A DNA stretch of 64,000 nt from Streptosporangiaceae bacterium (GCA_019239975.1 JAFAZE010000166.1:23560-87559), one strand, 5' to 3'; positions 42,692 through 51,980 are shown, numbered from the stretch's first letter. Program-made: numbers and translations. The notes: generated from the letters alone by a model not told the origin.

Positions 42692-42886
42692 ATGGCGAAG
42701 GCTCTATTCGGCCACGTCGGCGGTCCCGATCCCCGCATGGTCTCCGAGATGCGCCGTCTCCAGCAGCGAGTACGTGACCTGGAAGCCGAGCTTATGCGGC
42801 TCCAGGAGCAGAACGACGCGCTTGCTGCGGAGGTCGGCCACGAGGACGACGTGCTCGTGCTGGACCGGGAGCCCGCGCTCACCTGA
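42692..42886 (+). CDS. small conserved coiled-coil protein upstream of smc
   Basis: The 64-residue product starts MAKALFGHVGGPDPRMVSEMRRLQQRVRDLEAELMRLQEQNDAL. This is a short Gly/Pro-containing head and then a single strong heptad-repeat helix. Small proteins of this kind occur near smc in other actinobacteria, as I recall; no function is known to me. GGAGG lies ten bases before the ATG. It has its own terminator (42926-42947), so it is probably an independent, well-expressed unit. A dimeric coiled coil is the likely form. Confidence 0.8.
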   Translation: MAKALFGHVGGPDPRMVSEMRRLQQRVRDLEAELMRLQEQNDALAAEVGHEDDVLVLDREPALT

Positions 42887-42925
42887 CGAGCGCTGGCCGA
42901 CACGGCAACAACGACAGAACGAATC

Positions 42926-42947
42926 AGGGACGCCCCACGGCGTCCCT
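42926..42947 (+). terminator. intrinsic terminator of the small coiled-coil gene
   Basis: Perfect 9-bp stem AGGGACGCC/GGCGTCCCT with loop CCAC, followed by the T-rich CTTCGTTGTT. The rest of the 301-base gap to smc shows nothing else. Confidence 0.9.
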
Positions 42948-43187
42948 CTTCGTTGTTCGCCGTTCACTTTGCCGTAAATGGCCGCCGCGGCCCATGTTGC
43001 CGTGTTTACCCTGTTGGTCCTGAGTGATCTCTTGTTGTTCAGGGGAAATTCCGGTCGGCGATGACCGTCGGCGACTCGCGGTAAGGTGCGGGAGGCGGGC
43101 GATCCAGCGCGTTCCGGGGACGCGCCGGTCCCCGGCGACCACGGCAGGCGGCGGCGAACGGCCGGCGGCGGAGGAGGGGCGAACCAG

Positions 43188-46100
43188 GTGTACCTGAAGA
43201 GCCTCACTCTGCGCGGCTTCAAGTCGTTCGCGTCCGCCACGTCGCTTCGCCTCGAGCCGGGCATCACCTGCGTGGTCGGCCCGAACGGCTCGGGCAAGTC
43301 CAACGTCGTCGACGCGCTGTCCTGGGTGATGGGCGAGCAGGGGGCCAAGTCGCTGCGCGGCGGCAAGATGGAGGACGTCGTCTTTGCGGGCACGACGTCA
43401 CGACCGCCGCTCGGCAGGGCCGAGGTCACGCTGACGATCGACAACAGCGACGGCGTCCTGCCCATCGAGTACGCCGAGGTCACGATCAGCCGCCTGATGT
43501 TCCGCTCGGGCCAGAGCGAGTACTCCATCAACGGCGACCACTGCCGCCTGCTCGACGTTCAGGAACTGCTGTCCGACTCGGGAATGGGCCGCGAGATGCA
43601 CGTGATCGTCGGGCAGGGGCAGCTCGACGACATCCTGCACTCGGGGCCGGAGGCGCGGCGCGCGCTGATCGAGGAGGCGGCCGGCGTGCTCAAGCACCGC
43701 AAGCGCAAGGAGAAGGCGCTGCGCAAGCTCGAGGCGATGCAGGCCAACCTCACCAGGCTCGTCGATCTCACCGCCGAGCTGAACCGCAGGCTCAAGCCGC
43801 TGGGCCGGCAGGCCGAGATGGCGCGCAAGGCGGCCATCATTCAGGCCGAGTTGCGCGATGCCAGGCTGCGGCTGCTCGCCGACGACTACGTCACGCTGCG
43901 CGCCCGGCTGGAACGCGAGGAGGCGGACGAGGCGGCGATACGCGCGCGCCGCGCCGCGCTCGAGGCCGACCTCGCGGCGGCCCGCCAGCAAGAGGAGGCC
44001 CTCGAAATCGCGGCCCAGGAGCAGAGCGCCGGGCTCGCCCGCGCGCAGCAGACCTGGTTCGCCCTGTCCTCGCTGACCGAGCGGATGCGCGGCGTGGCCG
44101 GCCTCGCCGCCGAGCGCGCCAGCCACCTTTCGCAGGAACCGGAGCCCGAGCGTCCCGGCCGGGACCCCGGCGAGCTCGACCGCCAGGCCGCCGAGCTGCG
44201 CGACGAGGAGGCCGCCCTGACCGAGCGGCTGGCCGCCGGGCGCGAGGTGCTCACGGCCGCCGTCGAGGAGCGGTCCGCGGCCGAGGCCGAGCTGGCGGAG
44301 ACCGAGCGCAGGCTGGCCGACGACGCCCGGGCCGCCGCCGGACGGGCGGAGCGGCTCGCCCGGCTACGCGGGCAGGCGGACGCGGCCGCCAGCCGCGGCG
44401 CCGCGACGCAGGAAGAGATCGGCCGCCTGACCACGGCCGCGGAGCAGGCGCGCGACCGCGCGGAGCTGGCCCGCCAGGAATACAGCGAGGTACAGGACCT
44501 CGCCGACGGCCGCGACGAGGACCGCACGGGGCTGGCAGCCGCGCACGAGCAGGCCGCCGCGGCCCTCAATCAGTACACCGAACGGGTCGCGGCGCTGCGC
44601 ACAACCGAACGCCAGGTCAACAGCGAGGTAGCGGCGCTCCGGGCGCGCACCGACGCGCTGCTGGAGACACTCCGCCGGGGCGCCGACGCGTCGGCGACGG
44701 TGCTGGCCGACCCGGCGAGCTTCGGCGGCGTGCTCGGCTCGTTCGCCGAGCGGCTCACCGTCAGCGACGGAGCCGAAACGGCGATAGCCGCCGCCCTCGG
44801 CGCCGCCGCCGACGCGATCACCGTGGCGGGCCTGGATGCCGCCGTCTCCGTCCTCACCGCCCTCCGCCGCGACGACGCCGGCACCGTCGCCCTCGTCATA
44901 GCCCGTCCCGCTGCTTCCGATGGCACCGGAACCACAACTGCCGTTTATTCCGGTAATCCTTCGAGGCCGGACAGCCCCTCTGAGCCCCTCAGCCTTTTTG
45001 ACCACCTGAGCCCCTCTCATCAGGGACAGCGCGGCGGGGGGCGCGAGTCCCTGCCTTCTCTGCCGCCCGGCGCGCACTGGGCGGCGGAGCTGGTTCGCGC
45101 ACCGGCCGAGGTGGCCGGGGCGGCCGCCGAGCTTCTCGCCGGCGTGGCCGTCGCGGCGGACCTCGACCAGGCGCACCTGATCGTCCGGGAGAACCCAGAG
45201 CTCCGCGTCGTGACGCGGCACGGCGACCTGCTCGGGACGCACTGGGCGCACGGCGGGTCGGCGCGGCCGCAGTCACTGCTCGACGTGCGGGCGGCCGCCG
45301 ACGAGGCCGCCGCCCGGCTGGCCGAAGCCGAGCAGCGGTGCGAGGAAGCCGGGCAGCTGCTCATCGCGGCCACCGAGGCCGAGGACGCCGCCCGCCGGGC
45401 GGTGGACGAGACGCTGGCTCGCATGCAGGCGGCCGACGCCGCCGCGGCGGAGATCTCGGGCCGGCTCGGCAGGCTGGGCGGCGCGGCCCGCGCCGCGCGG
45501 GACGAGGCGGACCGGCTGGACGCCGCGATCGGCGCGGCCAGGCGTGCGGCCGAGAAGGACCTCATGAAGCTCGCCCAGCTCAAGCGCGAGCTTGCCGAGG
45601 CCGAAGCCGAGGAGCTGCGGGCCCGCGACCCGGAACTCGCCGCCCGGGCGGCCGCCGCTGACCGGGAGGCCATGGTACAGCGCTGCACGGCGGCGCGAAA
45701 CGCCGAGATGGAGGCCCGGCTCGAGGTCCGGACGGTGGAGGAACGACTGCGCGCTATCGGCGGCCGCGCCGACTCGCTCACCGCCGCCGCGGCGGCCGAG
45801 CGGCTGGCCCGTGAGCGCGCCCTGGCGCGGCGCAGGCAGCGCGCGGCGCAGGCGGCGGTGGCGCGCGCCGTCGCGGCTGGGGCGGCCATCGCCGTCGCCG
45901 CGGCGGAGCAGTCGCTGGCCGCGGGCGTGGCCCGCCGCGAAGCGGCCGAGGCGGCCAGCGCGGGCGGCAACTCGCAGCTCAAGGCGGTACGGGCGCGGGT
46001 GGCCTCGCTCGCCGCGGAGCTCGGCAAGGTCGTGAACACCGCGCACGGCACCGAAATCGCCCGAGCCGAGCACCGGCTCCGGCTGGAGCAGCTCGAGGCG

Positions 46101-47273
46101 CATGCGGTCGAGGAGTTCGGGGTGGAGCCCGCGCAGCTCGTCGCCGAATACGGCCCCGGCGTACCGGTCCCGGTGCCGTCCGAAGACGTCCAGAGCACCG
46201 GGCGCGGGCGCCGTTCCGCGCGGGGCCGGCAGGCCGCCGACGGTGCCGCCACGCTTGACGGTGCTGGCGCGCTTGACGGTGCCGCGGCGCTTGACGGTGC
46301 GGGCAGGCACGATGATGCCGCGGCGCTTGACGGAGCGGGCGCCCGGGGCGCCGCCGGTGCGCCGAGCGGCGCGGCGGTCCCCGGCACGCTCGCCGAGGCC
46401 CTCCGCGCGGTGACGGACGCCGCGCGGGCCGGGCAGGATGATGGCGCCGTGCTGGCGCGCGACCCCGAGGCCCCCGGTGACACGGTGGCCGGTGACACGG
46501 GGACCGGTGACACGGTGGCCGGCGAGCCGGCCGCCGTCGGCGCGCCCCGCGCCAACGGCGACTCGCCCCCCGCCGCGGACGCCGCCGCTCCCGTGGCCAC
46601 GGTCCCTTACGACCGGGCGGAACAGGAGCGGCGCGCAGAGGGCGCCGAGCGCCAGCTCGCCCGTCTCGGCAAGGTGAACCCGCTCGCCCTGGAGGAGTAC
46701 GCGGCCCTGCAGGAACGCCACGCGTTCCTCGCCACGCAGCTGGAGGACCTGCGCAAGACCCGCCGCGACCTGCTCACTGTCGTCAAGGAGGTCGACGACC
46801 GGGTCCAGGAGGTGTTCACCTCCGCGTTCGCCGACACCGCGCGGGAGTTCGAGCACCTCTTCGGCCGGCTGTTCCCCGGCGGGCAGGGCCGTCTGCTGCT
46901 CACCGAGCCGGACGACATGCTCGCGACCGGCATTGAGATCGAGGCACGCCCGCCGGGCAAGAAGGTCAAGCGGCTGTCGCTGCTGTCCGGCGGCGAACGG
47001 TCGCTGACCGCGATCGCCTACCTTTTCGCGATCTTCAAGGCCCGGCCGTCGCCGTTCTACGTGCTCGACGAGGTCGAGGCCGCCCTGGACGACACCAACA
47101 TGCAGCGGCTGCTGCGCGTCTTCGAGGAGCTGCGCGAGAGCTCGCAGCTGATCGTCATCACGCATCAGCGGCGGACGATGGAGGCCGCCGACGCGCTCTA
47201 CGGGATCTCCATGCGCGGCGATGGCGTGTCCACCGTGATCAGCCAGCGCGTCCGCGAACGCGAGCCCGCGTGA
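43188..47273 (+). CDS. smc: chromosome segregation protein SMC with expanded hinge and coil inserts
   Basis: The 1361-residue ATPase is longer than typical SMC (~1180). The head domains are intact: YLKSLTLRGFKSFA, Walker A GPNGSGKSN, Q-loop WVMGEQGAKSLRGGKMEDV, C-terminal LSGGERSLTAIAYLFAIF and Walker B FYVLDEVEAALDD. Long coiled coils flank the hinge (FGGVLGSFAERLTV...). Two insertions account for the extra length. One is ~45 residues of Ser/Pro-rich sequence in the hinge (around 44930-45065). The other is ~145 residues of Gly/Ala/Asp repeats late in the second coil (about 46165-46605). The start is GTG 43188, preceded by GGAGGAGGGG. It organises and segregates the chromosome with ScpAB, which are not in this window. 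Confidence 0.96.
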   Translation: MYLKSLTLRGFKSFASATSLRLEPGITCVVGPNGSGKSNVVDALSWVMGEQGAKSLRGGKMEDVVFAGTTSRPPLGRAEVTLTIDNSDGVLPIEYAEVTISRLMFRSGQSEYSINGDHCRLLDVQELLSDSGMGREMHVIVGQGQLDDILHSGPEARRALIEEAAGVLKHRKRKEKALRKLEAMQANLTRLVDLTAELNRRLKPLGRQAEMARKAAIIQAELRDARLRLLADDYVTLRARLEREEADEAAIRARRAALEADLAAARQQEEALEIAAQEQSAGLARAQQTWFALSSLTERMRGVAGLAAERASHLSQEPEPERPGRDPGELDRQAAELRDEEAALTERLAAGREVLTAAVEERSAAEAELAETERRLADDARAAAGRAERLARLRGQADAAASRGAATQEEIGRLTTAAEQARDRAELARQEYSEVQDLADGRDEDRTGLAAAHEQAAAALNQYTERVAALRTTERQVNSEVAALRARTDALLETLRRGADASATVLADPASFGGVLGSFAERLTVSDGAETAIAAALGAAADAITVAGLDAAVSVLTALRRDDAGTVALVIARPAASDGTGTTTAVYSGNPSRPDSPSEPLSLFDHLSPSHQGQRGGGRESLPSLPPGAHWAAELVRAPAEVAGAAAELLAGVAVAADLDQAHLIVRENPELRVVTRHGDLLGTHWAHGGSARPQSLLDVRAAADEAAARLAEAEQRCEEAGQLLIAATEAEDAARRAVDETLARMQAADAAAAEISGRLGRLGGAARAARDEADRLDAAIGAARRAAEKDLMKLAQLKRELAEAEAEELRARDPELAARAAAADREAMVQRCTAARNAEMEARLEVRTVEERLRAIGGRADSLTAAAAAERLARERALARRRQRAAQAAVARAVAAGAAIAVAAAEQSLAAGVARREAAEAASAGGNSQLKAVRARVASLAAELGKVVNTAHGTEIARAEHRLRLEQLEAHAVEEFGVEPAQLVAEYGPGVPVPVPSEDVQSTGRGRRSARGRQAADGAATLDGAGALDGAAALDGAGRHDDAAALDGAGARGAAGAPSGAAVPGTLAEALRAVTDAARAGQDDGAVLARDPEAPGDTVAGDTGTGDTVAGEPAAVGAPRANGDSPPAADAAAPVATVPYDRAEQERRAEGAERQLARLGKVNPLALEEYAALQERHAFLATQLEDLRKTRRDLLTVVKEVDDRVQEVFTSAFADTAREFEHLFGRLFPGGQGRLLLTEPDDMLATGIEIEARPPGKKVKRLSLLSGGERSLTAIAYLFAIFKARPSPFYVLDEVEAALDDTNMQRLLRVFEELRESSQLIVITHQRRTMEAADALYGISMRGDGVSTVISQRVREREPA

Positions 47274-47396
47274 GCGGGCTGCGTAAGCTATGCGCGAGCG
47301 CGGCGTCAGGTGTGCCGGCCGTGCGTCTGGGCAGGCTCCGGGCAGAGGCGCCGTGAGCTGCGAAGCTGTTGCTGTTCTGGGAGACTGTGGGCTGTT

Positions 47397-48584
47397 ATGG
47401 CATACATCATCCTCATCGTCGTTATCGCTGTCCTCGCCGTGGTCAGCGCCGGGCTGCTGCTCGTCCGGCCGCGGCTGGGCCGGGGCGCCGGCACCAGGAC
47501 CCTGGAGCGAGGCCGGGCGGAGCAGTCCGGCGCCGGCGGCGCGACCGGGACCCTGACGCGCGGCGACGAAGCGGCAGGCGCCGGTACGGCAGCCCCTCCC
47601 GCCCCTCCGGCCCCGCCGGAGGGGGAACTCGAGACGCCGGCCGCCGTTGCCGAAAAGCCGCCGCCGTCGGCCGGGCGGATGACGCGGCTGCGCGCCAGAC
47701 TCGCGCGGTCGCAGAGTTCCGTGGGTTCCGTCCTGCTCGGCCTGCTGTCCTCCGGCCGGCTGGACGACGAGACCTGGGAGGAGATCGAGGACGTCCTGAT
47801 CACCGCCGATGTGGGGGTGTCCACGGCGCGGCAGATCGTGGAGGACCTGCGGACCCAGGTCAAGGTGGAGGGCGCGCGCACCCCAGCGGAGGTCCGTGCG
47901 ATGCTGCGCGCCGAGCTGCTGAGCCAGATCGGCGAGGACGGTAACCGGCAGCTGAGGACAAGACCGCACGGCGGCATGCCCGCGGTGGTCCTGGTGGTGG
48001 GCGTCAACGGCACCGGGAAGACCACGACGGCCGGCAAGCTGGCCCGTTCCCTGGTCGGCGACGGCGAGACCGTCCTGCTCGGCGCGGCGGACACGTTCCG
48101 TGCCGCGGCCGCCGACCAGCTGCAGACCTGGGGCGAGCGGGTCGGCGCGGAAACCGTCCGCGCCGACAAGGAGGGCGCGGACCCGGCGAGCGTCGCCTTC
48201 GAGGCGGTGCGCAAGGGCATCGAGGCCGAGGTCGACGTGGTGCTCATCGACACCGCGGGGCGCCTGCACACCAAGACCGGCCTGATGGACGAGCTGGGCA
48301 AGGTTAAGCGCGTGATCGAGAAGCGCACCGGCGTCGACGAGGTGCTGCTCGTGCTCGACGCGACGACCGGGCAGAACGGCCTCCGGCAGGCGCGCGTGTT
48401 CGCCGAGGTGGTCGACGTCACCGGCATCGTGCTGACCAAGCTGGACGGCACCGCGAAGGGCGGCATCGTCATCACCGTCCAGCGCGAGCTCGGCGTCCCG
48501 GTGAAGCTGGTGGGCCTCGGCGAGGGCCCGGACGACCTGGCCCCCTTCGACCCGGCCACGTTCGTCGACGCCCTGCTCGGTTAA
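47397..48584 (+). CDS. ftsY: signal recognition particle receptor FtsY
   Basis: The 395-residue GTPase docks SRP-ribosome complexes at the membrane. An N-terminal hydrophobic helix (YIILIVVIAVLAVVSAGLLLV) and a Pro/Gly/Ala-rich acidic linker precede the NG domain. The GTPase motifs are VNGTGKTTTAGKLA (G1), DTFRAAAADQL, DTAGRLHTKTGLMDEL (G3) and TKLDGTAKGG (G4). ATG 47397 gives the membrane helix at the N-terminus. It follows smc, and its partner gene ffh is at 56.9 kb. Confidence 0.97.
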   Translation: MAYIILIVVIAVLAVVSAGLLLVRPRLGRGAGTRTLERGRAEQSGAGGATGTLTRGDEAAGAGTAAPPAPPAPPEGELETPAAVAEKPPPSAGRMTRLRARLARSQSSVGSVLLGLLSSGRLDDETWEEIEDVLITADVGVSTARQIVEDLRTQVKVEGARTPAEVRAMLRAELLSQIGEDGNRQLRTRPHGGMPAVVLVVGVNGTGKTTTAGKLARSLVGDGETVLLGAADTFRAAAADQLQTWGERVGAETVRADKEGADPASVAFEAVRKGIEAEVDVVLIDTAGRLHTKTGLMDELGKVKRVIEKRTGVDEVLLVLDATTGQNGLRQARVFAEVVDVTGIVLTKLDGTAKGGIVITVQRELGVPVKLVGLGEGPDDLAPFDPATFVDALLG

Positions 48585-48586
48585 TC

Positions 48587-48606
48587 CCGGGGGGTAAACC
48601 CCCCGG
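48587..48606 (+). terminator. hairpin directly after ftsY
   Basis: CCGGGGGG/CCCCCCGG with a TAAA loop begins two bases after the ftsY stop. A similar hairpin (CCGGGGG/CCCCCGG, loop ACA) is repeated near 48749. Confidence 0.7.
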
Positions 48607-48943
48607 ACCCCCGCCCGCTCCGGCAACCGCCGTATCATCACGCGACCGGAAGGGCCAGGGCCCTTCGCGGACGCGTGATCGCGGAATGTGAGCCGCGACT
48701 GCGGCTCACTCCGCGCTAACCGCCGTAGCCCGCTGCGCTGCTAATCCGGGGGACACCCCCGGACCCCCGCCCGCTGCGGTGCTCGCCGTAGCATCACGCG
48801 ATCGGGGGGCCGTCGGCCCCCGCGAGCCGCGTGATCGCGGAATGTGAGCCGCGACTGCGGCTCACTCCGCGCTAACCGCCGTAGCCTGCTCTGGTACTCG
48901 CCGAAACATCGCGGCTCACTCCGCGCTAACCGCCGTAGCCTGC
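48587..48943. repeat. tandem structured repeat in the amtB-less ftsY-glnK interval
   Basis: Two ~150-base units (about 48587-48733 and 48746-48890) plus a truncated third (48909-48943) share the same order of elements. These are a CCGGGG hairpin, a CCGCC(C)GCT block, an ATCACGCG...CGCGTGAT stem enclosing a second GC hairpin, and the stem GCGGAATGTGAGCCGC/GCGGCTCACTCCGC (48681-48714, 48837-48870). The gap 48585-49340 contains no gene I can support. In many actinobacteria amtB is found here. Confidence 0.85.
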
Positions 48944-49090
48944 TCTGGGCGAACCGGCCTTTGCCGGGGGGCATACCGATCGGCACCAGCAAGACGTTCC
49001 CGCGGCTCATCCGTCCCGCAGTTCACCTCCGTGTGCGGCCGGGCGCGCGCCGCGGCCCCTGGTTTCCACTAAGTCGCCCGCCAATAGCGC

Positions 49091-49140
49091 GTCGTGGAAG
49101 TGTGGGGCCGTATATGACCCCCTGGGTTCCACCATGCTGT
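49091..49140. repeat. TATA-centred quasi-palindromic repeat, copy 4
   Basis: GTGGAA and TTCCAC arms, then GGGG and CCCC, flank CCGTATATGA. It is the most symmetrical copy and lies 200 bases upstream of glnK. Confidence 0.75.
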
Positions 49141-49340
49141 TCGGAGCCGGGGCGTAGCGGAAACGCGGGGGCATTAGCGGGGGGGCCGGGGCGCCGGGCA
49201 GCGACCCGCACGGACGCGCAGCCGGGCGAAACGTATCTGTAACATGATCGCCCTCTGTTTCACGCTGCCGACACACTCGGACCGGATGACGGAAACGCCC
49301 GTAAGGAATCGTCGGCGGTGGGCAATGAAAGGATGGTCAC

Positions 49341-49679
49341 ATGAGGCTCATCACCGCCGTCATCAAGCCCTTCAAGCTGGATGACGTGAAGGCCGCGCTG
49401 CAGGCGTACGGCGTGCACGGCATGACCGTGAGCGAGGCGAGCGGCTATGGCAGGCAGCGTGGGCACACGGAGGTGTACCGCGGCGCCGAGTACCGGGTGG
49501 ATCTGGTGCCGAAGGTCCGCGTCGAGGTGCTCTGCGATGATGAGGACGCGGATGACCTGATCGGCGTCGTGGTCAAGGCGGCCCAGACGGGGCGGATCGG
49601 TGACGGCAAGGTCTGGTCGGTGCCGGTCGAAACGGTTGTGCGGGTCCGCACGGGGGAACGCGGCCCGGACGCCATCTGA
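49341..49679 (+). CDS. glnK: PII nitrogen regulatory protein
   Basis: The 112-residue trimeric signal protein senses ATP/ADP and 2-oxoglutarate. It has MRLITAVIKPFKLDDVKAAL, the T-loop GYGRQRGHTEVYRGAEYRVDLVPK with the modifiable Tyr51, and the B- and C-loop region TGRIGDGKVWSVPVETVVRVRTGERG. AAAGGATGG precedes the ATG. The gene usually follows amtB, which is missing here; glnD, its modifying enzyme, lies 37 bases downstream. Whether it is called glnK or glnB is a matter of context only. Confidence 0.96.
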   Translation: MRLITAVIKPFKLDDVKAALQAYGVHGMTVSEASGYGRQRGHTEVYRGAEYRVDLVPKVRVEVLCDDEDADDLIGVVVKAAQTGRIGDGKVWSVPVETVVRVRTGERGPDAI

Positions 49680-49716
49680 CCCAGGCCGGATGATCGGGGG
49701 GACCTGGTGGAGCGTG

Positions 49717-51978
49717 ATGACCTCATTCGCAACGGACCGTACCCGGAGGGCTACCGAAACCGACCGATGGCTCGCCGGGATGCTGGGGGCGGAGCCCGGC
49801 GTGGCCCTCGTCGCGGTGGGCGGGTACGGGCGCAGAGAGCTGCTGCCCGGCAGCGACCTGGACGTGCTGCTGCTGCACGAGGGACGCGATGACATCGGGC
49901 GCGTCGCGGACCGGATCTGGTACCCGGTATGGGATTCCGGCGCACGGCTGGACCACGCGGTGCGCACGGTCCCGCAGGCGAGGCGGGTGGCCCGCGGTGA
50001 CCTGAAGGTCGCGCTCGGGCTGCTGAGCGCGCGGCACGTCGCGGGCGATCCGGACCTGACCGGCCGGCTGCGGGAGGGCGCGCTGGAGGACTGGCGCGGC
50101 GCCGCCCGCACCCGGCTGGGTGAGCTGCACGAGCTGCATTCCGAACGGACCCGGCTGCACGGCGAGCTCGCGTTCCTGCTCGAGCCGGACCTGAAGGAAG
50201 CACGCGGCGGCCAGCGGGACGTGCACGCCATCCAGGCGATCGCGGCCGCCTGGGTGGCCCCTTCGCCCGGGCCCAGGGTCCGCGCCGCTTACGAGCAGAT
50301 CCTGGACGCCCGGCACGTGCTGCACGAGGTGACCGGCCGCCGCCTGGACCGGCTGGTGCTCGAGGAGCAGGACGAGGTGGCCAGGTCGCTCGGGCTGCTC
50401 GACGGCGACGCCCTGCTGCGGAACCTGGCGGGCGCGGGCCGTACGGTGGCCTACGCGGTCGACAACGCGTTCCGCCAGGCGGAACGGGCCAGCGGCCCGC
50501 GCGCGCTGAGTTCGCGCACGCTGGGCCTTCGCGGTCCCGGGCTGCGCATGCGGCGCGCCAGGCCGGAACGCCGGCCGCTCGCGGACGGCGTGGTGGAGCA
50601 GGACGGCGAGGTGGTGCTCGCCCGGGCCGCCGCGCCGGAGAAGGATCCGGTGCTGGTGCTGCGCGCCGCCGCGGCGGCCGCCCAGGCCGGGATTCCGCTG
50701 GCGCCGCGGGCGCTGGCCCGGCTGGCGGACTGCCCGCCGCTGCCCGTGCCGTGGCCTGACGATGCGCGGGACGCGCTGCTCACGCTGCTTGGCGCTGGTC
50801 CCGCCGCCATCGGCGTGTGGGAGGCGCTCGACCAGGAAGGCCTGGTGACCGCGCTGATCCCGGACTGGGAGCGGGTGCGGAACCGGCCGCAGCGCAACCC
50901 GCTGCACCGGTTCACGGTGGACCGGCACCTGGTGGAGACCGCGGCGAACGCCGCGTCGCGGACCCGCGACGTCGCGCGCCCCGACCTGCTGCTGCTGGCC
51001 GCGCTGCTGCACGACATCGGCAAGGGCTGGCCGGGCGACCACAGCGTCTCCGGCGAGGTTGTCGCGCGGGACGTGGCGTGCCGCGTCGGCCTCGGCGACG
51101 CCGACGCCGAGCTGATCGCGGCCGCGGTCCGGCATCACCTGCTGCTGCCCGTCGTGGCGACCCGGCGTGACCTGGACGATCCGGTGACCGTCCGGCAGGT
51201 CGCGGCCACCGTCGGCAGCCGCTCGCTGCTGGAGCTGCTGCACGCGCTGGCGCCGGCCGACGGGCTGGCGACCGGGCCCGCCGCGTGGAACGACTGGAAG
51301 GCCGGCCTGGTCACCGACCTGGTGCGCCGGGTGGAGGCGGTGCTGGACGGCGAGCCGATGCCCGGCCCGGTGCCGCTGCGCGAGGACCAGCTCGCGCTCG
51401 CCGCCAACGGCGGCCCCGCCGCGACCGTGCGGGGCTCCGAAGTCACCGTCGTTGCCCTAGACCGTCCCGGCCTGCTGTGGCGGGCGGCGGGCGTCCTGGC
51501 CAGCCACCGGCTCGCGGTGCGCAGCGCGAACGCCACCGCCGTGGATGACACCGCGGTGGCCACCTTCAGCGTGGCGCCGGAGTACGGCGACCCGCCGGAT
51601 GGCGAGCTGGTGGCCGCGGACCTGCTGCGGATGCTCGAGGGCAGGCTGGACGTCGAGGACCGGCTGGAACGCCGGGCCCGCGCCGTCCGGCGCGCCGGTG
51701 CCGTGGTGCCGCCGCCGAAGGTCACGCTGGTGGACGACGCCTCGCAGACCGCGACGGTGGTGGAGGTACGCGCGCACGACGAGCCGGGCCTGCTCTGGCG
51801 GGTGGGCCGCGCGCTCGGCGATTGTGGCCTCAACGTGCGCGCCGCCCGGGTGGAGACGCTGGGCGCCGAGGTGGTCGACGTCTTCTACGTGACCGACGCC
51901 GCGGGCGGGCCGCTCACCGACCCCGGCACCCGCCGCCGCACCGTAGCCGGAGTTCTCGCCGCACTGACTCCCGCCTGA
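49717..51978 (+). CDS. glnD: bifunctional PII nucleotidyltransferase / removing enzyme
   Basis: The 753-residue protein modifies PII on its T-loop; actinobacterial GlnD is an adenylyltransferase rather than a uridylyltransferase. The nucleotidyltransferase motif GGYGRRELLPGSDLDVLLL is near the N-terminus. ARGGQRDVHAIQAI follows, the HD hydrolase site is LLHDIGKGWPGDHS, and two C-terminal ACT domains (VVALDRPGLLWRAAGVLA; VRAHDEPGLLWRVGRAL) sense glutamine. ATG 49717 is chosen, with GTG 49714 as the other option. Its stop is two bases from the stop of the convergent caspase-ATPase gene. Confidence 0.95.
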   Translation: MTSFATDRTRRATETDRWLAGMLGAEPGVALVAVGGYGRRELLPGSDLDVLLLHEGRDDIGRVADRIWYPVWDSGARLDHAVRTVPQARRVARGDLKVALGLLSARHVAGDPDLTGRLREGALEDWRGAARTRLGELHELHSERTRLHGELAFLLEPDLKEARGGQRDVHAIQAIAAAWVAPSPGPRVRAAYEQILDARHVLHEVTGRRLDRLVLEEQDEVARSLGLLDGDALLRNLAGAGRTVAYAVDNAFRQAERASGPRALSSRTLGLRGPGLRMRRARPERRPLADGVVEQDGEVVLARAAAPEKDPVLVLRAAAAAAQAGIPLAPRALARLADCPPLPVPWPDDARDALLTLLGAGPAAIGVWEALDQEGLVTALIPDWERVRNRPQRNPLHRFTVDRHLVETAANAASRTRDVARPDLLLLAALLHDIGKGWPGDHSVSGEVVARDVACRVGLGDADAELIAAAVRHHLLLPVVATRRDLDDPVTVRQVAATVGSRSLLELLHALAPADGLATGPAAWNDWKAGLVTDLVRRVEAVLDGEPMPGPVPLREDQLALAANGGPAATVRGSEVTVVALDRPGLLWRAAGVLASHRLAVRSANATAVDDTAVATFSVAPEYGDPPDGELVAADLLRMLEGRLDVEDRLERRARAVRRAGAVVPPPKVTLVDDASQTATVVEVRAHDEPGLLWRVGRALGDCGLNVRAARVETLGAEVVDVFYVTDAAGGPLTDPGTRRRTVAGVLAALTPA

Positions 51979-51980
51979 TG

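Noticed and set aside
45273..48641. A 1122-codon open frame antisense to smc and ftsY
   Set aside because: Its product is Arg/Gly/His-rich with no recognisable domain, and the opposite strand encodes SMC and FtsY with all motifs. High GC removes stops from antisense frames.
48844..49242. A 132-codon plus-strand frame beginning MSRDCGSLRANRRSLL
   Set aside because: It is a translation of the tandem hairpin repeats; the protein repeat only mirrors DNA structure, and no ribosome site is present.
49600..49716. Extending glnD upstream into glnK
   Set aside because: The extra codons overlap the conserved glnK C-terminus in another frame; the ribosome site GGTGGAG points to 49714/49717.
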